Made by a program: the position numbers and the translations under genes. From NCBI GenBank assembly GCA_963773035.1, contig CAVYZX010000009.1, positions 372,001 through 436,000 on the forward strand: a stretch of DNA of 64,000 bases, read 5' to 3'. The stretch comes from CAVRXZ01 sp963773035. GTDB taxonomy: Bacteria; Acidobacteriota; Vicinamibacteria; Vicinamibacterales; CAVVIG01. Shown here one piece after another: positions 45,157 through 55,734 of this stretch. Numbering within the stretch: the stretch's first letter is position 1; each line of letters starts with the position of its first letter. Below the pieces are notes generated by a model. It did not search any database. It was not told the origin of the DNA and saw nothing but the letters and a program-made list of their open reading frames with translations.

Positions 45157-45921
45157 ATGCGGGTAGGCAACAGAGACATCTCGGCGTGCCATCCCGCACG
45201 CGACGAGCGCGGTTACGCTATGGTTGTGCTGCTCGTCAGCCTGGGCGTGATGGCCGTCATGATGAGCGTCGCGATGCCCGTGTGGAAGCAGGTTTCCCAG
45301 CGCGAGAAGGAGACTGAGCTGGCGTTTCGCGGCGAGCAATACGCGCGCGCGATAGGCTTATTCCAGCGCAAGAATGGACCGGGCACCTTGCCGCCCAGCA
45401 TCGACGCGTTGGTCGAGCAACGCTTCCTGCGCAAGAAGTACAAGGATCCCATCACGAACAACGACTTCGTGCCGCTTTTACAGGGTGCAGCCACACAGCA
45501 GGGTGTTGGAACGGGGCAGACTCCTGCCGGCGGCACGGGCCGAGGTGGGTTCAACCAACCGAACCTGCAACAAGGAAGGGGCGGAACGCCGACTGGGGGA
45601 ACAGCTTCGAGTGGCGCGTTTGGCGGCGTCCGAGGTGTCGCCAGCAAGAGCAAAGAGAAATCAATTCGGCTCTACAAGGGCCGGAACCACTACAACGAGT
45701 GGGAGTTCGTGTATACACCACCGGCTCAACCTCCGGGCAGTGGACCGAACGCTGCTGGCCCCGGTGGACAGCGTGGTCGCGGCAATCAGAACCCACCAGG
45801 CGATGGCAGAGGTCGCGGCTTCAGCATCTCACCGGACGGCCGCTTCGAACCATCTCAACCCTTCGGTCCAAACGCTCCCGGTGGGCCGCGCGGTACGGGA
45901 CCGTCGCCTCAAGGACGCTAG
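45157..45921 (+). CDS. Type II secretion/type IV pilin-like pseudopilin with Gly/Gln-rich tail
   Basis: 254 residues from ATG 45157, with GGAGG at 45148-45152. DERGYAMVVLLVSLGVMAVM looks like a prepilin N-helix (cleavage after Gly), followed by QREKETELAFRGEQYARAIG and LPPSIDALVEQRFLRKKYKD as in GspG/PulG-type pseudopilins of Acidobacteriota. The usual Glu at mature position 5 is not present. A Gly/Gln/Arg-rich stretch splits the globular part, which ends NEWEFVYTP, and a second Gly/Pro-rich tail follows. No other secretion genes are adjacent. Role in export is inferred. Confidence 0.72.
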   Translation: MRVGNRDISACHPARDERGYAMVVLLVSLGVMAVMMSVAMPVWKQVSQREKETELAFRGEQYARAIGLFQRKNGPGTLPPSIDALVEQRFLRKKYKDPITNNDFVPLLQGAATQQGVGTGQTPAGGTGRGGFNQPNLQQGRGGTPTGGTASSGAFGGVRGVASKSKEKSIRLYKGRNHYNEWEFVYTPPAQPPGSGPNAAGPGGQRGRGNQNPPGDGRGRGFSISPDGRFEPSQPFGPNAPGGPRGTGPSPQGR

Positions 45922-46159
45922 AGCGTCGAGCTGTCCCTCTCTCGAGTGCGAAGATCATTTTCGTCGCCGCACAAGGCTCCAGCCACGATGCACCAAACAC
46001 GAAGATCACGCACCTCAAGAACTGTGCGAGCTCTGATGAGATCCGCTGCGGCAGTCTGAAGATGTGCTGTTTCGATTTGCGGCGCGCCGCGAGTCGTCGA
46101 TAGCGGCGATGCACCCGCTGTTGAGCATGCCAGGCCTGGTCGATGATGCTGATGGGCGC
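45922..46159. other. Intergenic region without a recognised feature
   Basis: Between the pseudopilin stop and the truncated metzincin fragment. No convincing open frame, hairpin or repeat word shared with the other intergenic elements is visible. Confidence 0.5.
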
Positions 46160-46600
46160 CTACAAGAGCCTCAGCTCCCGACCGTGTAGAGCACGCTGCG
46201 ACTTGATGGTTTGCCCGAGGCTGCTAATGTCGTCGCCTCTGAACTGCGCCCCAATGAGACCTGCGTTCAGATTGTTCCGATCTGTTACCGTCGCCCAATA
46301 GAGGAAGGCGGCCACAGGGTCTGCATTCGACGGAAGCGTGTTGGCCGGGATGGAGATAGTTCCCGTTGCAAATCCGTTCGCACCCGTTCCTTGACACCGA
46401 CACCGAACGCGACAACGTTGCCGGTGAGGAAGAAGTTCTGGCCGAACGTCGGCGCGTTCGTTGAGGTTTGCGCCTGTCCCGCCGGCTGCAGGAAGATCAA
46501 CCCAAGGCCCAAACAAGAAGGGCGGCCGCGCGTGACACACGCGCCCTCGTACGAACGCCGATCGAACTCAACCCATGCGAAGCGCCTTCGGAAGCGTCGA
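46160..46600 (-). pseudogene. Truncated third copy of the giant metzincin gene (5' end only)
   Basis: Read on the minus strand, pieces in three frames match the N-terminus of the two large genes upstream: LSSIGVRTRARVSRAAALLV, LGLGLIFLQPAGQAQTSTNA, FGQNFFLTGNVVAFGVGVK, GFATGTISIPANTLPSNADP and VAAFLYWATVTDRNNLNAGL, ending after DDISSLGQTIKSQ. Likeness to the relatives stops near 46200, after about 140 residues. It lies 115 bases past the stop of the intact copy, so it is a decayed tandem duplicate or a rearrangement scar. Confidence 0.8.
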
Positions 46601-46714
46601 GAGGCCGGACCCCGAAGAAGGAGCAGTTGCAGTTTCGCGTTCTGCGTGGGGTGCCGCCGATCTCTCGGCGGCACCGCTTCACACTACGCCATCAATCGTC
46701 GAACTTGACGTCCG

Positions 46715-49700
46715 TTACCTGGCAAACCTGGACGGCCGGCTGACGGCGTCGAAATACAGGCGCAACCCGACCGCGTTGTTGTGTCCAGGGGGACTCGGGC
46801 ACTTCGTGTCGTCCGGATTCGTCCCGATCCGCGTAAGCAGTCTCAGCGAAAGGACGTCGCCGGGTCCGAACGCCACGGGCGTGAAGGGCGCGAAGGCGAC
46901 CGTCACTTCCTTCGCAAGGGTTTCATTCCGCGTCACACCGGTGATGCACCGTGCGAGGCCCGACGCCACAGGCAAGCCATTCTTTAAGACTTCGGCTTGT
47001 ACGTCGAACTGCGTGCCTTGATCGTCGCTGTTCTTGAGGCCTACCCAGGCATGCAAATCACCCAGGCTGCTCAAGGTGAAACTCTGGGGCGCCGCCAACC
47101 AAGTGCCGATCGCCTGCGACGTATTGCCGTTGGCGAAGTTCACGGCTGCGGAGTCCCTGTACTTCGCAGTACTCGCAGTCGGCTGGCTGCCATTCAGGAA
47201 CAGCGTGGTTGGATTGGCATTGGCACCTGTCCCGTGGAGATAGACATCGGCGGTGGTGGGCGCCGTGACCGTAATTGTCACCGTCGCCTCGTTCGAATCT
47301 GCGCTGCACCGGTTGTCGGGAGGTGGGCCCAGGGTGCATGTGTCATAGGTCTTGTAGGTGAAGGTATCGCTTCCGGAGAAGCCCGATACGGGCGTGAAGG
47401 TAAACGAACCATCGGAGTTGACCGCGACAGAATTGCCCTGCGTCGACGTGCCGGTAAAGGACACCGCCTTCAACGAATGGGGTGTCGTAGGGGGCGCAGG
47501 GCTATCGTTGTCCGTGTCGTTCGAAAGCACACCAGGGGCTGGGATAGTGAGGGTTTGATTCTGTCCGGTGGTGTAACTGTCGGCGCTCGGCGACGAGTTC
47601 GGTGGGGCCGCCACCGGCGCGACGTTGACGGCGTGGACACTCGCGTACGACGGGGGACTCACGGGCACCGGCGTCAGCGCGTTACCGTCGTCGTCCACGT
47701 ACTGTGCTTGCTCCGAGTAGGTGATCAAAGCGCCATCCGGGAGCTCGTCCTGATCGACGACGAAGTAGACGACTTTACCGTTGGCATCTAAGAATTGTTG
47801 GACTGGGTTGGAAGGAGATACCACCGCGTGCAGATCGTTCGTGCGGGTGACCAAGTACTGCGCCACGTTCTCAGCGTTGACGTTGGGCGCTTTCCACTCG
47901 ATCCTGTTTCTATGCAGTGGCCCCGACGTCCCTACTGCGCATGCTTCGGTGGGGTAGGCTGAGCCGCCGCCGATCACGCAGGCCTTCGGCGAGGTCGGCG
48001 CACCAGGCACCGACGTCGCATCTCGGAAGTCCGGCTCGTTGCCGGGGGCCCACCCGGCGCCAGGGCCCCACCCCGCGCCCGGGCCCCATCCAGCACCGGG
48101 CCCCCACCCGGCACCCGGGCCCCATCCGGCACCCGGGCCCCATCCGGCACCCGGGCCCCATCCGGCACCGGGGCCCCACCCCGCGCCGGGGCCCCACCCC
48201 GCGCCGGGGCCCCACCCGGCGCCAGGGCCCCACCCCGCGCCCGGGCCCCACGCGTCGTAGGCGCCAACGGAGTATCCGCCAGGCCCTCCTCTACTGCCGA
48301 GCTGACGGAGGCCGACCTCCTTGACGAACGACCAGTCGTCCGAGCCCTCGAGGGGCGCCGCGGACTTCGTGCCGTTAAACGTTATGTCCTGCGAGCCGGA
48401 AAAGTTATAGAGCGTATCTCCGTTCCAGTCGATCGAATTGAGGCTCGTGCCGGTGATCCTGACCATTCCACCGCCGTTCAAGCGAGCCGTCTCTTCCGCA
48501 GCCGACAGGGGCGTTCCATCGCAGTGTCTTGTTGCCGCTGTTCCTCCCAGGGCTGCGAGCGCACCGGCTGGCACGTACCAGCGGCTCCAGTAGTCTGTCG
48601 GGCTCGGAGAAAGTCCAGTAGATTCGCCACTCAGGCTGTTCTCGTTGAGCGACCCTAGCTTCACCCTGGAGAAATCGATTCCGGGAACACCGGTCTTGGT
48701 CACCCCATCGGCCACGAACGCGTAACTCATCGTGCTGATGTAGTTCGGGTTGCAGTTCGCTTCGACGATGGAAACGCGTGGCTCGTACAGAGGGGGATCT
48801 CCGAACGGATCTCCGCTGTGCGAGAGTCCCAGGTTGTGCCCAAGCTCGTGCGCCAGTACGGAGACTTGAATGGCCTCGGGGCCGACGAAGGCATTTCCCC
48901 AGAGACCGAGGGTAATCATGGTGTCAGCGCCGGGGGAATCGGCGACGCCTGCGCTGCTCCTGGGGACTAAATGGGTGTTATAGACGTTGCACGTGCCGTC
49001 TGAATTCGTACCCGCCGCCGGATCCAGGCAGATATTCGAGTCGGTCACCCCTGCCGTGTGCGCAAACAGCACGTAATGGAACAAATCCTGCCGGACGACA
49101 TCGAATCGCTGGCGGCAGGTGCCACTCATCACGCAGGTCTCCAGTTCCGAGGCCGACAGCTCTTGACCTTGGGGACCAACTGGCGAGTCCCTGAAGAAGG
49201 CGTAGTCCCACTTCCAGGTCATCGTTCCGGGATAGTCTTTAAACGGGCAGATCCACCGCGGCTTCGTCAACCCGAGACTTTGGTAGTCCATGTCGTCGGC
49301 GCATGGCGTCTCAGTCGCCGATTCTCCGCCGCGGGCGTCGACCGCGACCAGGTACGCATCAGCGTCAGTGGACGCATACGGAGATCCCGGACAATTAGTC
49401 GTCCCAGGTTGCGGGCAAAGGCTGTGATAGGCCCCCAGATCCCCGACATCGAAAAGCACCTTAATACCCTGGGTATTATCGAGATTGGTGACAGGAGCCT
49501 TCTCGAAGGCAAGGCCCACCTCCTTCAGAACGGCTGGAATGGGCATGTGATTGTGTCCGGACCCATCCGGAACCCCTCCGTACGTCGTTCCAGCGTTAGC
49601 CTTCAGGGCGCCGATTTCGATGAGCAGGTTCTTGTGATTCGATCTCGCGCCCATGGCGAACAGATTGGGCAGCGGGCGGCCAAGCGGATCGGAGATCGGA

Positions 49701-50728
49701 GGGCCAGGCTCCTCTAATTTGTCGACGATCATGTCCTTGTCTGCGTCCTGGACGGTCGTGCTCAAAATGAAGACGCCCCCGGTCAGACAGTCGGACTCCG
49801 AGTCTATTGTCACTGTTGCTGAAGCCGCGTTTCCCGCTAGCGAAACGGGAATCGTCGGAGTGTCCCAAGATTCGCCGAGCAGGCTGCCGAATAGATTCGT
49901 CGCGACGGTGGTGTAGCTGTTGTTGATGTTGTCCTTGACCTTGACCCGATCTGATTTACTCGCTCGTCCGTCGCCCATCACGAAAATGAGCTTGGATTGC
50001 GGACTTACAGTCGAAGCCTGATAGAACCCTTTCATCGTCGCGCTGATGCTATCGTCGTCATCGTCATCCAATTTGAAGCCGCCGTGGTACAGGACGATCC
50101 CTCTCAACGGCGCCGAAGGGCTGCGGTAGATGACGACCAGGCTGGCACCCAAAGTCACTGGGAGCTGATTCCCGGGCCCGAAATCGGGTAGCCTCACGCT
50201 ATGTGAAGTGTTGACAATGAACCTGCCGTTGCTATCAAGCTGAAAGAATCGGAGCACGTCCGCGGTGTAGTACCTCGTCTTTCCCCCGCTGATCCAGCAA
50301 TTCGATGTTCCCGCCTGTGGGCTGATGATTTGCGCGATGCCACTGATGTCGTTGCCTTTGAACCGTGCCCCAACGGGGACGCTCGCAGTGTTGCTAACCG
50401 TCCCCCAGTAAAGAAACGCGGCCACGGGGTCAGCGTTCGCCGGAAGCCCCCCATGGGCGGCATCGGGGATCGTGATGTCGCGGGTTGCAAAGCCCCCGCT
50501 GTCCCCTTTTCCCTTCAGGCCAACACCGAATGCGACGACATCGCCGGTGACAAAAAGATTCTGGGCGAACACCGGGCCGCTTGGAGTGGAGGTCGCGTGT
50601 CCTGCCGGCTGCGTTAAGAGCAACCCGAGGCCCAGCGCAAGAAGGCCGGCCGAGCGCGACACACGCGTCTTCGTACGGATGCCTACCGAACTCAACCGCC
50701 TTGATCGAGCAGACGCATCGCGAGACAT
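46715..50728 (-). CDS. Giant secreted metzincin-type metalloprotease with WGPGAG repeats and cadherin-like domain
   Basis: 1337 residues, fully open. Signal region around RSAGLLALGLGLLLTQPAGHA (21 residues, Ala-rich end). N-terminal beta-rich module (VTGDVVAFGVGL, YTADVLRFFQLDSNGRF) to about residue 300. Metzincin zinc site HELGHNLGLSH at 627-637 and Met-turn STMSYAF with Met667. At about 828-893 eleven exact WGPGAG hexapeptides follow a YDAW segment. Then an FN3-like part, a cadherin-like domain (PGVLSNDTDNDSPAPPTTP, DTFTYKTYDTC) and a C-terminal beta domain. It is a secreted protease by motif; substrate unknown. It is preceded by a leader shared with its upstream relative. Confidence 0.85.
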   Translation of the reverse strand: MSRDASARSRRLSSVGIRTKTRVSRSAGLLALGLGLLLTQPAGHATSTPSGPVFAQNLFVTGDVVAFGVGLKGKGDSGGFATRDITIPDAAHGGLPANADPVAAFLYWGTVSNTASVPVGARFKGNDISGIAQIISPQAGTSNCWISGGKTRYYTADVLRFFQLDSNGRFIVNTSHSVRLPDFGPGNQLPVTLGASLVVIYRSPSAPLRGIVLYHGGFKLDDDDDDSISATMKGFYQASTVSPQSKLIFVMGDGRASKSDRVKVKDNINNSYTTVATNLFGSLLGESWDTPTIPVSLAGNAASATVTIDSESDCLTGGVFILSTTVQDADKDMIVDKLEEPGPPISDPLGRPLPNLFAMGARSNHKNLLIEIGALKANAGTTYGGVPDGSGHNHMPIPAVLKEVGLAFEKAPVTNLDNTQGIKVLFDVGDLGAYHSLCPQPGTTNCPGSPYASTDADAYLVAVDARGGESATETPCADDMDYQSLGLTKPRWICPFKDYPGTMTWKWDYAFFRDSPVGPQGQELSASELETCVMSGTCRQRFDVVRQDLFHYVLFAHTAGVTDSNICLDPAAGTNSDGTCNVYNTHLVPRSSAGVADSPGADTMITLGLWGNAFVGPEAIQVSVLAHELGHNLGLSHSGDPFGDPPLYEPRVSIVEANCNPNYISTMSYAFVADGVTKTGVPGIDFSRVKLGSLNENSLSGESTGLSPSPTDYWSRWYVPAGALAALGGTAATRHCDGTPLSAAEETARLNGGGMVRITGTSLNSIDWNGDTLYNFSGSQDITFNGTKSAAPLEGSDDWSFVKEVGLRQLGSRGGPGGYSVGAYDAWGPGAGWGPGAGWGPGAGWGPGAGWGPGAGWGPGAGWGPGAGWGPGAGWGPGAGWGPGAGWGPGAGWAPGNEPDFRDATSVPGAPTSPKACVIGGGSAYPTEACAVGTSGPLHRNRIEWKAPNVNAENVAQYLVTRTNDLHAVVSPSNPVQQFLDANGKVVYFVVDQDELPDGALITYSEQAQYVDDDGNALTPVPVSPPSYASVHAVNVAPVAAPPNSSPSADSYTTGQNQTLTIPAPGVLSNDTDNDSPAPPTTPHSLKAVSFTGTSTQGNSVAVNSDGSFTFTPVSGFSGSDTFTYKTYDTCTLGPPPDNRCSADSNEATVTITVTAPTTADVYLHGTGANANPTTLFLNGSQPTASTAKYRDSAAVNFANGNTSQAIGTWLAAPQSFTLSSLGDLHAWVGLKNSDDQGTQFDVQAEVLKNGLPVASGLARCITGVTRNETLAKEVTVAFAPFTPVAFGPGDVLSLRLLTRIGTNPDDTKCPSPPGHNNAVGLRLYFDAVSRPSRFAR
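48048..48245 (-). repeat. 18-base tandem array, 11 units, encoding WGPGAG
   Basis: Eleven 18-base units in perfect register. Third codon positions differ freely between units (for example CCCCACCCCGCGCCCGGG against CCCCATCCGGCACCCGGG), yet all encode the same hexapeptide. Confidence 0.95.
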
Positions 50729-50900
50729 GTCAAAAGTCGCTTTCTAGTGCGAAGGATGTGTGGTGATCGCCACAGCACTGGTGGCGGTGGCCCAGTAGTT
50801 TATGCCAGCTCGGTCCGCTGCCGCGCCAACTTCTTGGCCGGATCGAGTTAAAAAACTGGCCCATCTGTTCTGTTTCAACGAACTGGGCGGCCAGAGCTAA
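50729..50900 (-). promoter_or_regulatory. Upstream leader of the intact metzincin gene, shared with its relative
   Basis: GTCGCTTTCTAGTGCGAAGG (50738 onward) and later words GCCAGCTCGG, TAAAAAACTGGCCC and CAACGAACT recur in the same order upstream of the relative at 55735-55905. The shared leader implies duplication of gene plus control region. It contains GC-rich inverted stretches that could form an mRNA structure. The rest of the gap to 51029 shows nothing recognisable. Confidence 0.65.
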
Positions 50901-52079
50901 CACATCACTCCGCAGATCGCTCGCGTCGTGCCGAGTATTCTTGCTGACAAGGGACTTCCGTCGGATCTTTCGGACGGCGGTCGCGTCACTGTTGCTGCTC
51001 GTCGTGAGCGTGGCAGGCGATCCAGTCGATCAGGGAATGGGGGAACCCGGCGTCACGGTCATCACCAAGTCGTTGTAGTCATTGTCGCCGCCGCCAGTTA
51101 GGTCCTCGAAACCAAACTCTGTGATTGCGCCATTTTGGAATGCGACGACATGGTCCAGTCCGTCGGGGTTTGAGACTGTTGATTGAGAAGAACGCTTTCG
51201 GATTACCCGACAACGAATTCTGGGGATTGGAAGACAAGAGATTGGCCAAGCTGCTGTTCTGAACAAGAAGGAATGCGATCAAGTCTCCACCTTGAACGTT
51301 CAGCTGCACGTTGGGCGAGAATGCTGTCGACACGCTCGGGAAAATCACCTGGCCCTCACCCGGAACCTGGCCCTGAGCACGGGCGAGCTCGGTAGCGAGG
51401 TACCCCGGATCGCCTGGATGCATCCCGTCGATCGACCCATTCGCATCATCCACCTTGAAAATCGCAATCTCGCTGTTGAAGGCCGCAGTGCGCAAGATGA
51501 TATCGAATGTCAGCTGAGTGGCGCCATCTGGGACGCTGTACAGTTGCACGTTTGCCAGTTGCGAGAACGCCGTGCAACTGGACCCTGTTAGACATGGATC
51601 GCTTTCGCTACCCGGACTGTCCTCGTCGCCGCAAACTGGCAGTACCGAGCGTGGTCGGGATATCGATGCGTCGGCGATGGTGATTGTCACTGTCGCCTCG
51701 CTCAAGAAGCCACTGCACCGATGCCCGGGGGGCAGGGTGCCGAGGGCACATTCGTCATACGCCTGGTACTTGAACGTGTCCGTGGGTCCGTTGAAGCCTG
51801 GATTTGGCGTATAGATGAACGATCCATCTGCGACCAGGGTGAGCGTGCCGTTCGTCGGCCCTGCTGTGGGGACCACGTCCACCCTCAACGCTGACGAAGG
51901 GCTATCGTCGTCCGTGTCGTTCGCCAGCACGCCGACATTGGCTAGCACGTTCAGCACCGAGCCCTGGTTCACAGTGTAGTTGTCGGCGTTTGCCGTCGGA
52001 GGGTCGTTGACGGCGTGGACAGAGGCAAAGGACGGGCCGCTCAGGGGCGGCGGTGTCAGAGGGTTGTTGTCGTCGTCTT

Positions 52080-52390
52080 ACTGGTGGCGTCAGACATATC
52101 GTCACCTTTGGTCTTGAAACTGGCGGTGAGCGTCGACGTCGACCGGCTTGTGGGAAGATCGGGCAGGACGCCTGCAGATGAGATATTTCGTCGCACCCTT
52201 CGTGAGTTCGTGCGTCTTCGATTGTCAGCGCTGCCGGACGAGCTGTTGCAAAACGGAGCAGAGGCACGTCTTGGTCCGCACGATTGCCTACGCGGCGCTC
52301 TCCTTCTGATAGCACGCTGTCGAGGATGGTATACGCCTGATTCGGCTGGCTTATGACAAAACGAGGGGTGGGTCCGGGGACGAACCCACC
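52080..52390. other. Unexplained segment inside the second metzincin gene
   Basis: Between two cadherin-like modules this stretch reads as neither module in any minus-strand frame. It includes a perfect hairpin AGGGGTGGGTTCG...ACCCACCCCT (about 52361-52391). A plus-strand frame at 52133-52356 looks protein-like in composition (DEIFRRTLREFVRLRLSALP) but matches no family I know. An inserted or mis-joined fragment is possible. Confidence 0.4.
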
Positions 52391-53055
52391 CCTGGCTGGC
52401 TGGTAAGTGAAACCGCCAAGTCCATTTGCATTCAGGGTCAGTGTGCCCTTCGATGGCCCGGTGACAAGGACCGCCCTCAATGAATAGGGTGTCGTAGGGG
52501 GCGCAGGGCTATCGACGTCGGTGTCGTTCGAAAGCACACCAGGGGCTGCGACGTTGAGGGTTTGGTTCTTTTTGATGGTGTAGCTGTCGACCTTCGGCGG
52601 CGGCGGGGTCGTCGGGTTCGCCACCGGCGCGACGTTCACGGCCTGGACGCTGGCAAAGTTGGACGGCCCGCTGGTCGGCGGCGGTGTCAGAGGGTTGTTG
52701 TCGTCGTCCACATACTCCGCGCGCACGAAGTAGGTAATCGTTTGGCCATTCGGGAGCTCGGATGGATCGACGGCGAAGTAATCGAGTTGGCCCGGCACCG
52801 CGAGCACTTGTGCCGCCTCGGTCAGATCGTTCGCACGAACCACGCGGGTACTTGAAGACGCTCTCAGCGCCGGCGTTGGGCGCTTTAAAGTCCACTCTAT
52901 TCTTATGTAGCGGCACGGTCCCCTTTGCCGGTGCACATACCTCACTGGGCACACCACCGCCGCCTTGCAGATTACCGCCGAGCACGCATGCCGTCACCGA
53001 GTGCGGAGGGTTGGGCACCGATGTCGCATCCTTGAAGTCCGGCTCGTTGCCCGGT

Positions 53056-53253
53056 CCCCACCCTGCGCCAGGACCCCATCCAGCGCCAGGGCCCCATCCA
53101 GCACCAGGGCCCCATCCAGCACCAGGGCCCCATCCAGCACCAGGGCCCCATCCAGCACCAGGGCCCCATCCCGCACCCGGACCCCATCCAGCGCCCGGGC
53201 CCCACCCGGCGCCAGGGCCCCACCCGGCACCCGGGCCCCATCCGGCGCCAGGG
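53056..53253 (-). repeat. 18-base tandem array, 11 units, encoding WGPGAG (second gene)
   Basis: Eleven units of 18 bases, mostly CCCCATCCAGCACCAGGG and variants. The codon choices differ from the array at 48048-48245, but copy number and encoded hexapeptide are identical. Confidence 0.95.
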
Positions 53254-55734
53254 CCCCACGCGTCGTATCCGCCGGCGGAGTATCCTCCTGGGCCTCCTCT
53301 GCTCCCGACCTGCCGCAGGCCGACCTCCTTGACGAACGACCAGTCCTCCGAACCCTGGAGGGGCGTTGCGGACTTCGTGCCGTTGAAGGTTATGTCCTGT
53401 GGGCCGGTGAAGTTATAGAAAAGATCCCCGTTCCAGTCGATCGGGGGAATGAGGCTTGTCCCACTGATCCGGACCATTCCCAAGCCATTGGCGCGATCCG
53501 CCAGTTCCTGAGCGGACAGCTTCGTTCCATCGCAATGTTTTGTCGCTGGCGTACCTGCCAGCGAAGGATGAACGCCGGCTTGGGGCGCATACCAGCGGCT
53601 TCGGTAGGTTGTCGGACTTGGTGTCAGACCCGCAGAGTCGCTCAGGCTGTTCTCGTCGAGGTCGTTGAGCTTGACGCGCGAGTAATCGACTGTAGGAACA
53701 CCGGTCGCGGTCAACCCCTCGGCCACGAACGCGTAACTCATCGTGCTGAGGTAGTTCGGATTGCAGTTCGCTTCTACGATGACCCGAGGTAAGTAGTTCG
53801 GAGCGTCTAAGAACGGGTCACCGCTGTGCGAAAGTCCCAAATTGTGCCCGAGCTCATGCGTCAGGGTGGAGGCTTGAACGAACTCGGAGCCGACGAAGCC
53901 GTTTCCCCAGAAACCGAGCGTCACCATGACATCAGACCCGGGCGCGTCGCTGACGCCTGCGCTGCTCAAGGGGACTAAGTCGGTTCTGTATACATTACAG
54001 GTGCCGTCTGTATTCGTCCCCGTTGCCGGATCCGAACAGATGTTCGAGTCGGTCACGCCCGCCGCGTGGGCGAATAGGACGTAATGGAACAAATCCTGCC
54101 TGACGACATCGAATCGCCGGCGGCACGTCCCGTTCATCACGCACGTCTCTAAGTCTGCGGTATTCAGCTCTTGGCCGCCAAGACCGACCGGTGAATCCCT
54201 GAAGAAGGAGAAGTCCCATTTCCAGGTCATCGTGCCGGGGTAGTTCTTGAACGGGCAGATCCACCGCGGCTTCGCCAAGCCGAGGCTTTGGTAGTCCATG
54301 TCGTCGACGCACTGGCGTCTCCGTGGCGGTCTCTCCACCGCGGGGGTCGGCTGTGATGATGTACTCATCAGCCTCCAGCCGACGCATAAGCGGGTCCGAT
54401 GGCGTGATAGGTCGGCGGGATCGCCGACATCGAAAAGCACCTTGATTCCCGGGAGTAAATCACCATTAGTGACGGGCGCATTCTTGAACGCATCACCCAC
54501 GCGCTTTAGAACCGCAGGAGTGGGCATGTGATTGTGTCCGGCGCCATCTGCAACCCCGCCGTACGTCGTGCCAGCGTTAGCCTTCAGGGCGCCGATTTCG
54601 ACGAGTAGGTCCTTGTGATTCGGTCTCGCGCCCATCGCATACAGGTCAGGCAGGAGTCGACCATTCGGATCCACGATCGTACCGGACGTGCCCGACGACT
54701 CCAATCTGTCGACGATCCCGTCCTGGTCGTCGTCCTGGACCGTTGTGCTCAGGATCCACGCGCCACCCGTAAGACAGTCGAACGTGCCTTGGCCGTGGTC
54801 GATCCGTACGTCTGCCGAGGCGGCGTTTACGGGCATTGAAACAGGAATCGTCGGGCTGTCCCAGGATTCGCCGAGCGCGCCTGTTAAGACATTGGTTCCG
54901 ACGACGCTGCCGTTGAACCGCACGAACTCTGTTTTGTTCGCTTGTCCGTCACCGCCTATGAGAATCAGCTTGGCTTGCGGACTCACCGACGAGGCCTGGT
55001 AGAAGCCTTTGATCGTCTGGGTCACATTCTGAGTGCTGTTATCAAGCGTGTAACCGCCGTGGTAAAGGACGATCCCTCTTAGAGGCTCCGAAGGGCTGCG
55101 GTACACAACAACCAGACTCGCTCCCAATGAGAATGGGATGGTATTCCCGTTACTCCCGCTCTCGGTCAGCTTCACGCTGTGAGTGGTGTTGTTGACGATG
55201 AATCGACCGTTGCTATCCAGCTGAAAGAATCGGAGGACGTCCGCGGTGTAGAAGACCGTCCTTTTGTTTCCTTGCGAGCCGCCGGCGCCGCCACCGGAAC
55301 TCCAACAGGGCGACGTTCCCTGCGGGCTGATGGTTTGCCCGAGGCTGCTGATGTCGTTGCCATCTGAACTTCGCCCCAATCGAGACCTGCGTTCAGATTG
55401 TTCTGACCTGTTACCGTCGCCCAATAGAGGAAGGCGGCCACAGGGTCTGCGTTCGACGGAAGCGTGTTGGCCGGGATCGTGATAGTTACCGAGTTGCAAA
55501 GCCGTTGACTCCCGTTCCTTTGACACCGACACCGAACGCGACAACGTTGCCGGTGAGGAAGAAGTTCTGGCCGAACGTCGGAGCGTTCGTTGAGGTCTGC
55601 GCCTGTCCCGCCGGCTGCATGAAGATCAACCCAAGGCCCAAAACAAGAAGGGCGGCCGCGCGTAACACACGCGCCCTCGTACGGACGCCGATCGAACTCA
55701 ACCGCCTTGATCGAGCAGACGCATCGCGAGCCAT

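Larger units (their letters stand above)
51030..55734 (-). pseudogene. Second giant metzincin gene with WGPGAG repeats, frameshifted; cadherin-like and DUF4114-like C-terminus
   Basis: Starts at ATG 55734 (ARDASARSRRLSSIGVRTRA). The frame breaks near 55500 and 55370, again at 54390-54300, near 52850 and near 51150. The longest open block (about 55400 to 52850) holds YTADVLRFFQLDSNGRF, zinc site HELGHNLGLSH (53826-53858), STMSYAF and eleven WGPGAG units. After that come an FN3-like part, two cadherin-like modules (GVLSNDTDVDSP and GVLANDTDDDSP) and an ending FEDLTGGGDNDYNDLVMTVT typical of DUF4114. It resembles the intact neighbour up to the first cadherin module and then differs. Either a decaying gene or one with many sequence errors. 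Confidence 0.72.

Noticed and set aside
48048..48245. CRISPR-like direct repeats
   Set aside because: The units are contiguous 18-base repeats without spacers and keep a protein frame; they are coding repeats. The same applies to 53056-53253.
50729..50900. Possible c-di-GMP riboswitch in the metzincin leader
   Set aside because: Some words resemble it, but the GGGACGCAAAG-type core is missing. Conservation between the two copies is explained by duplication.
52762..53418. Plus-strand open frames over the WGPGAG arrays encoding Ala-Pro-Gly-Pro-His repeats
   Set aside because: These are shadows of the minus-strand array: they lack a start context, and flanking sequence in that frame has no protein character.
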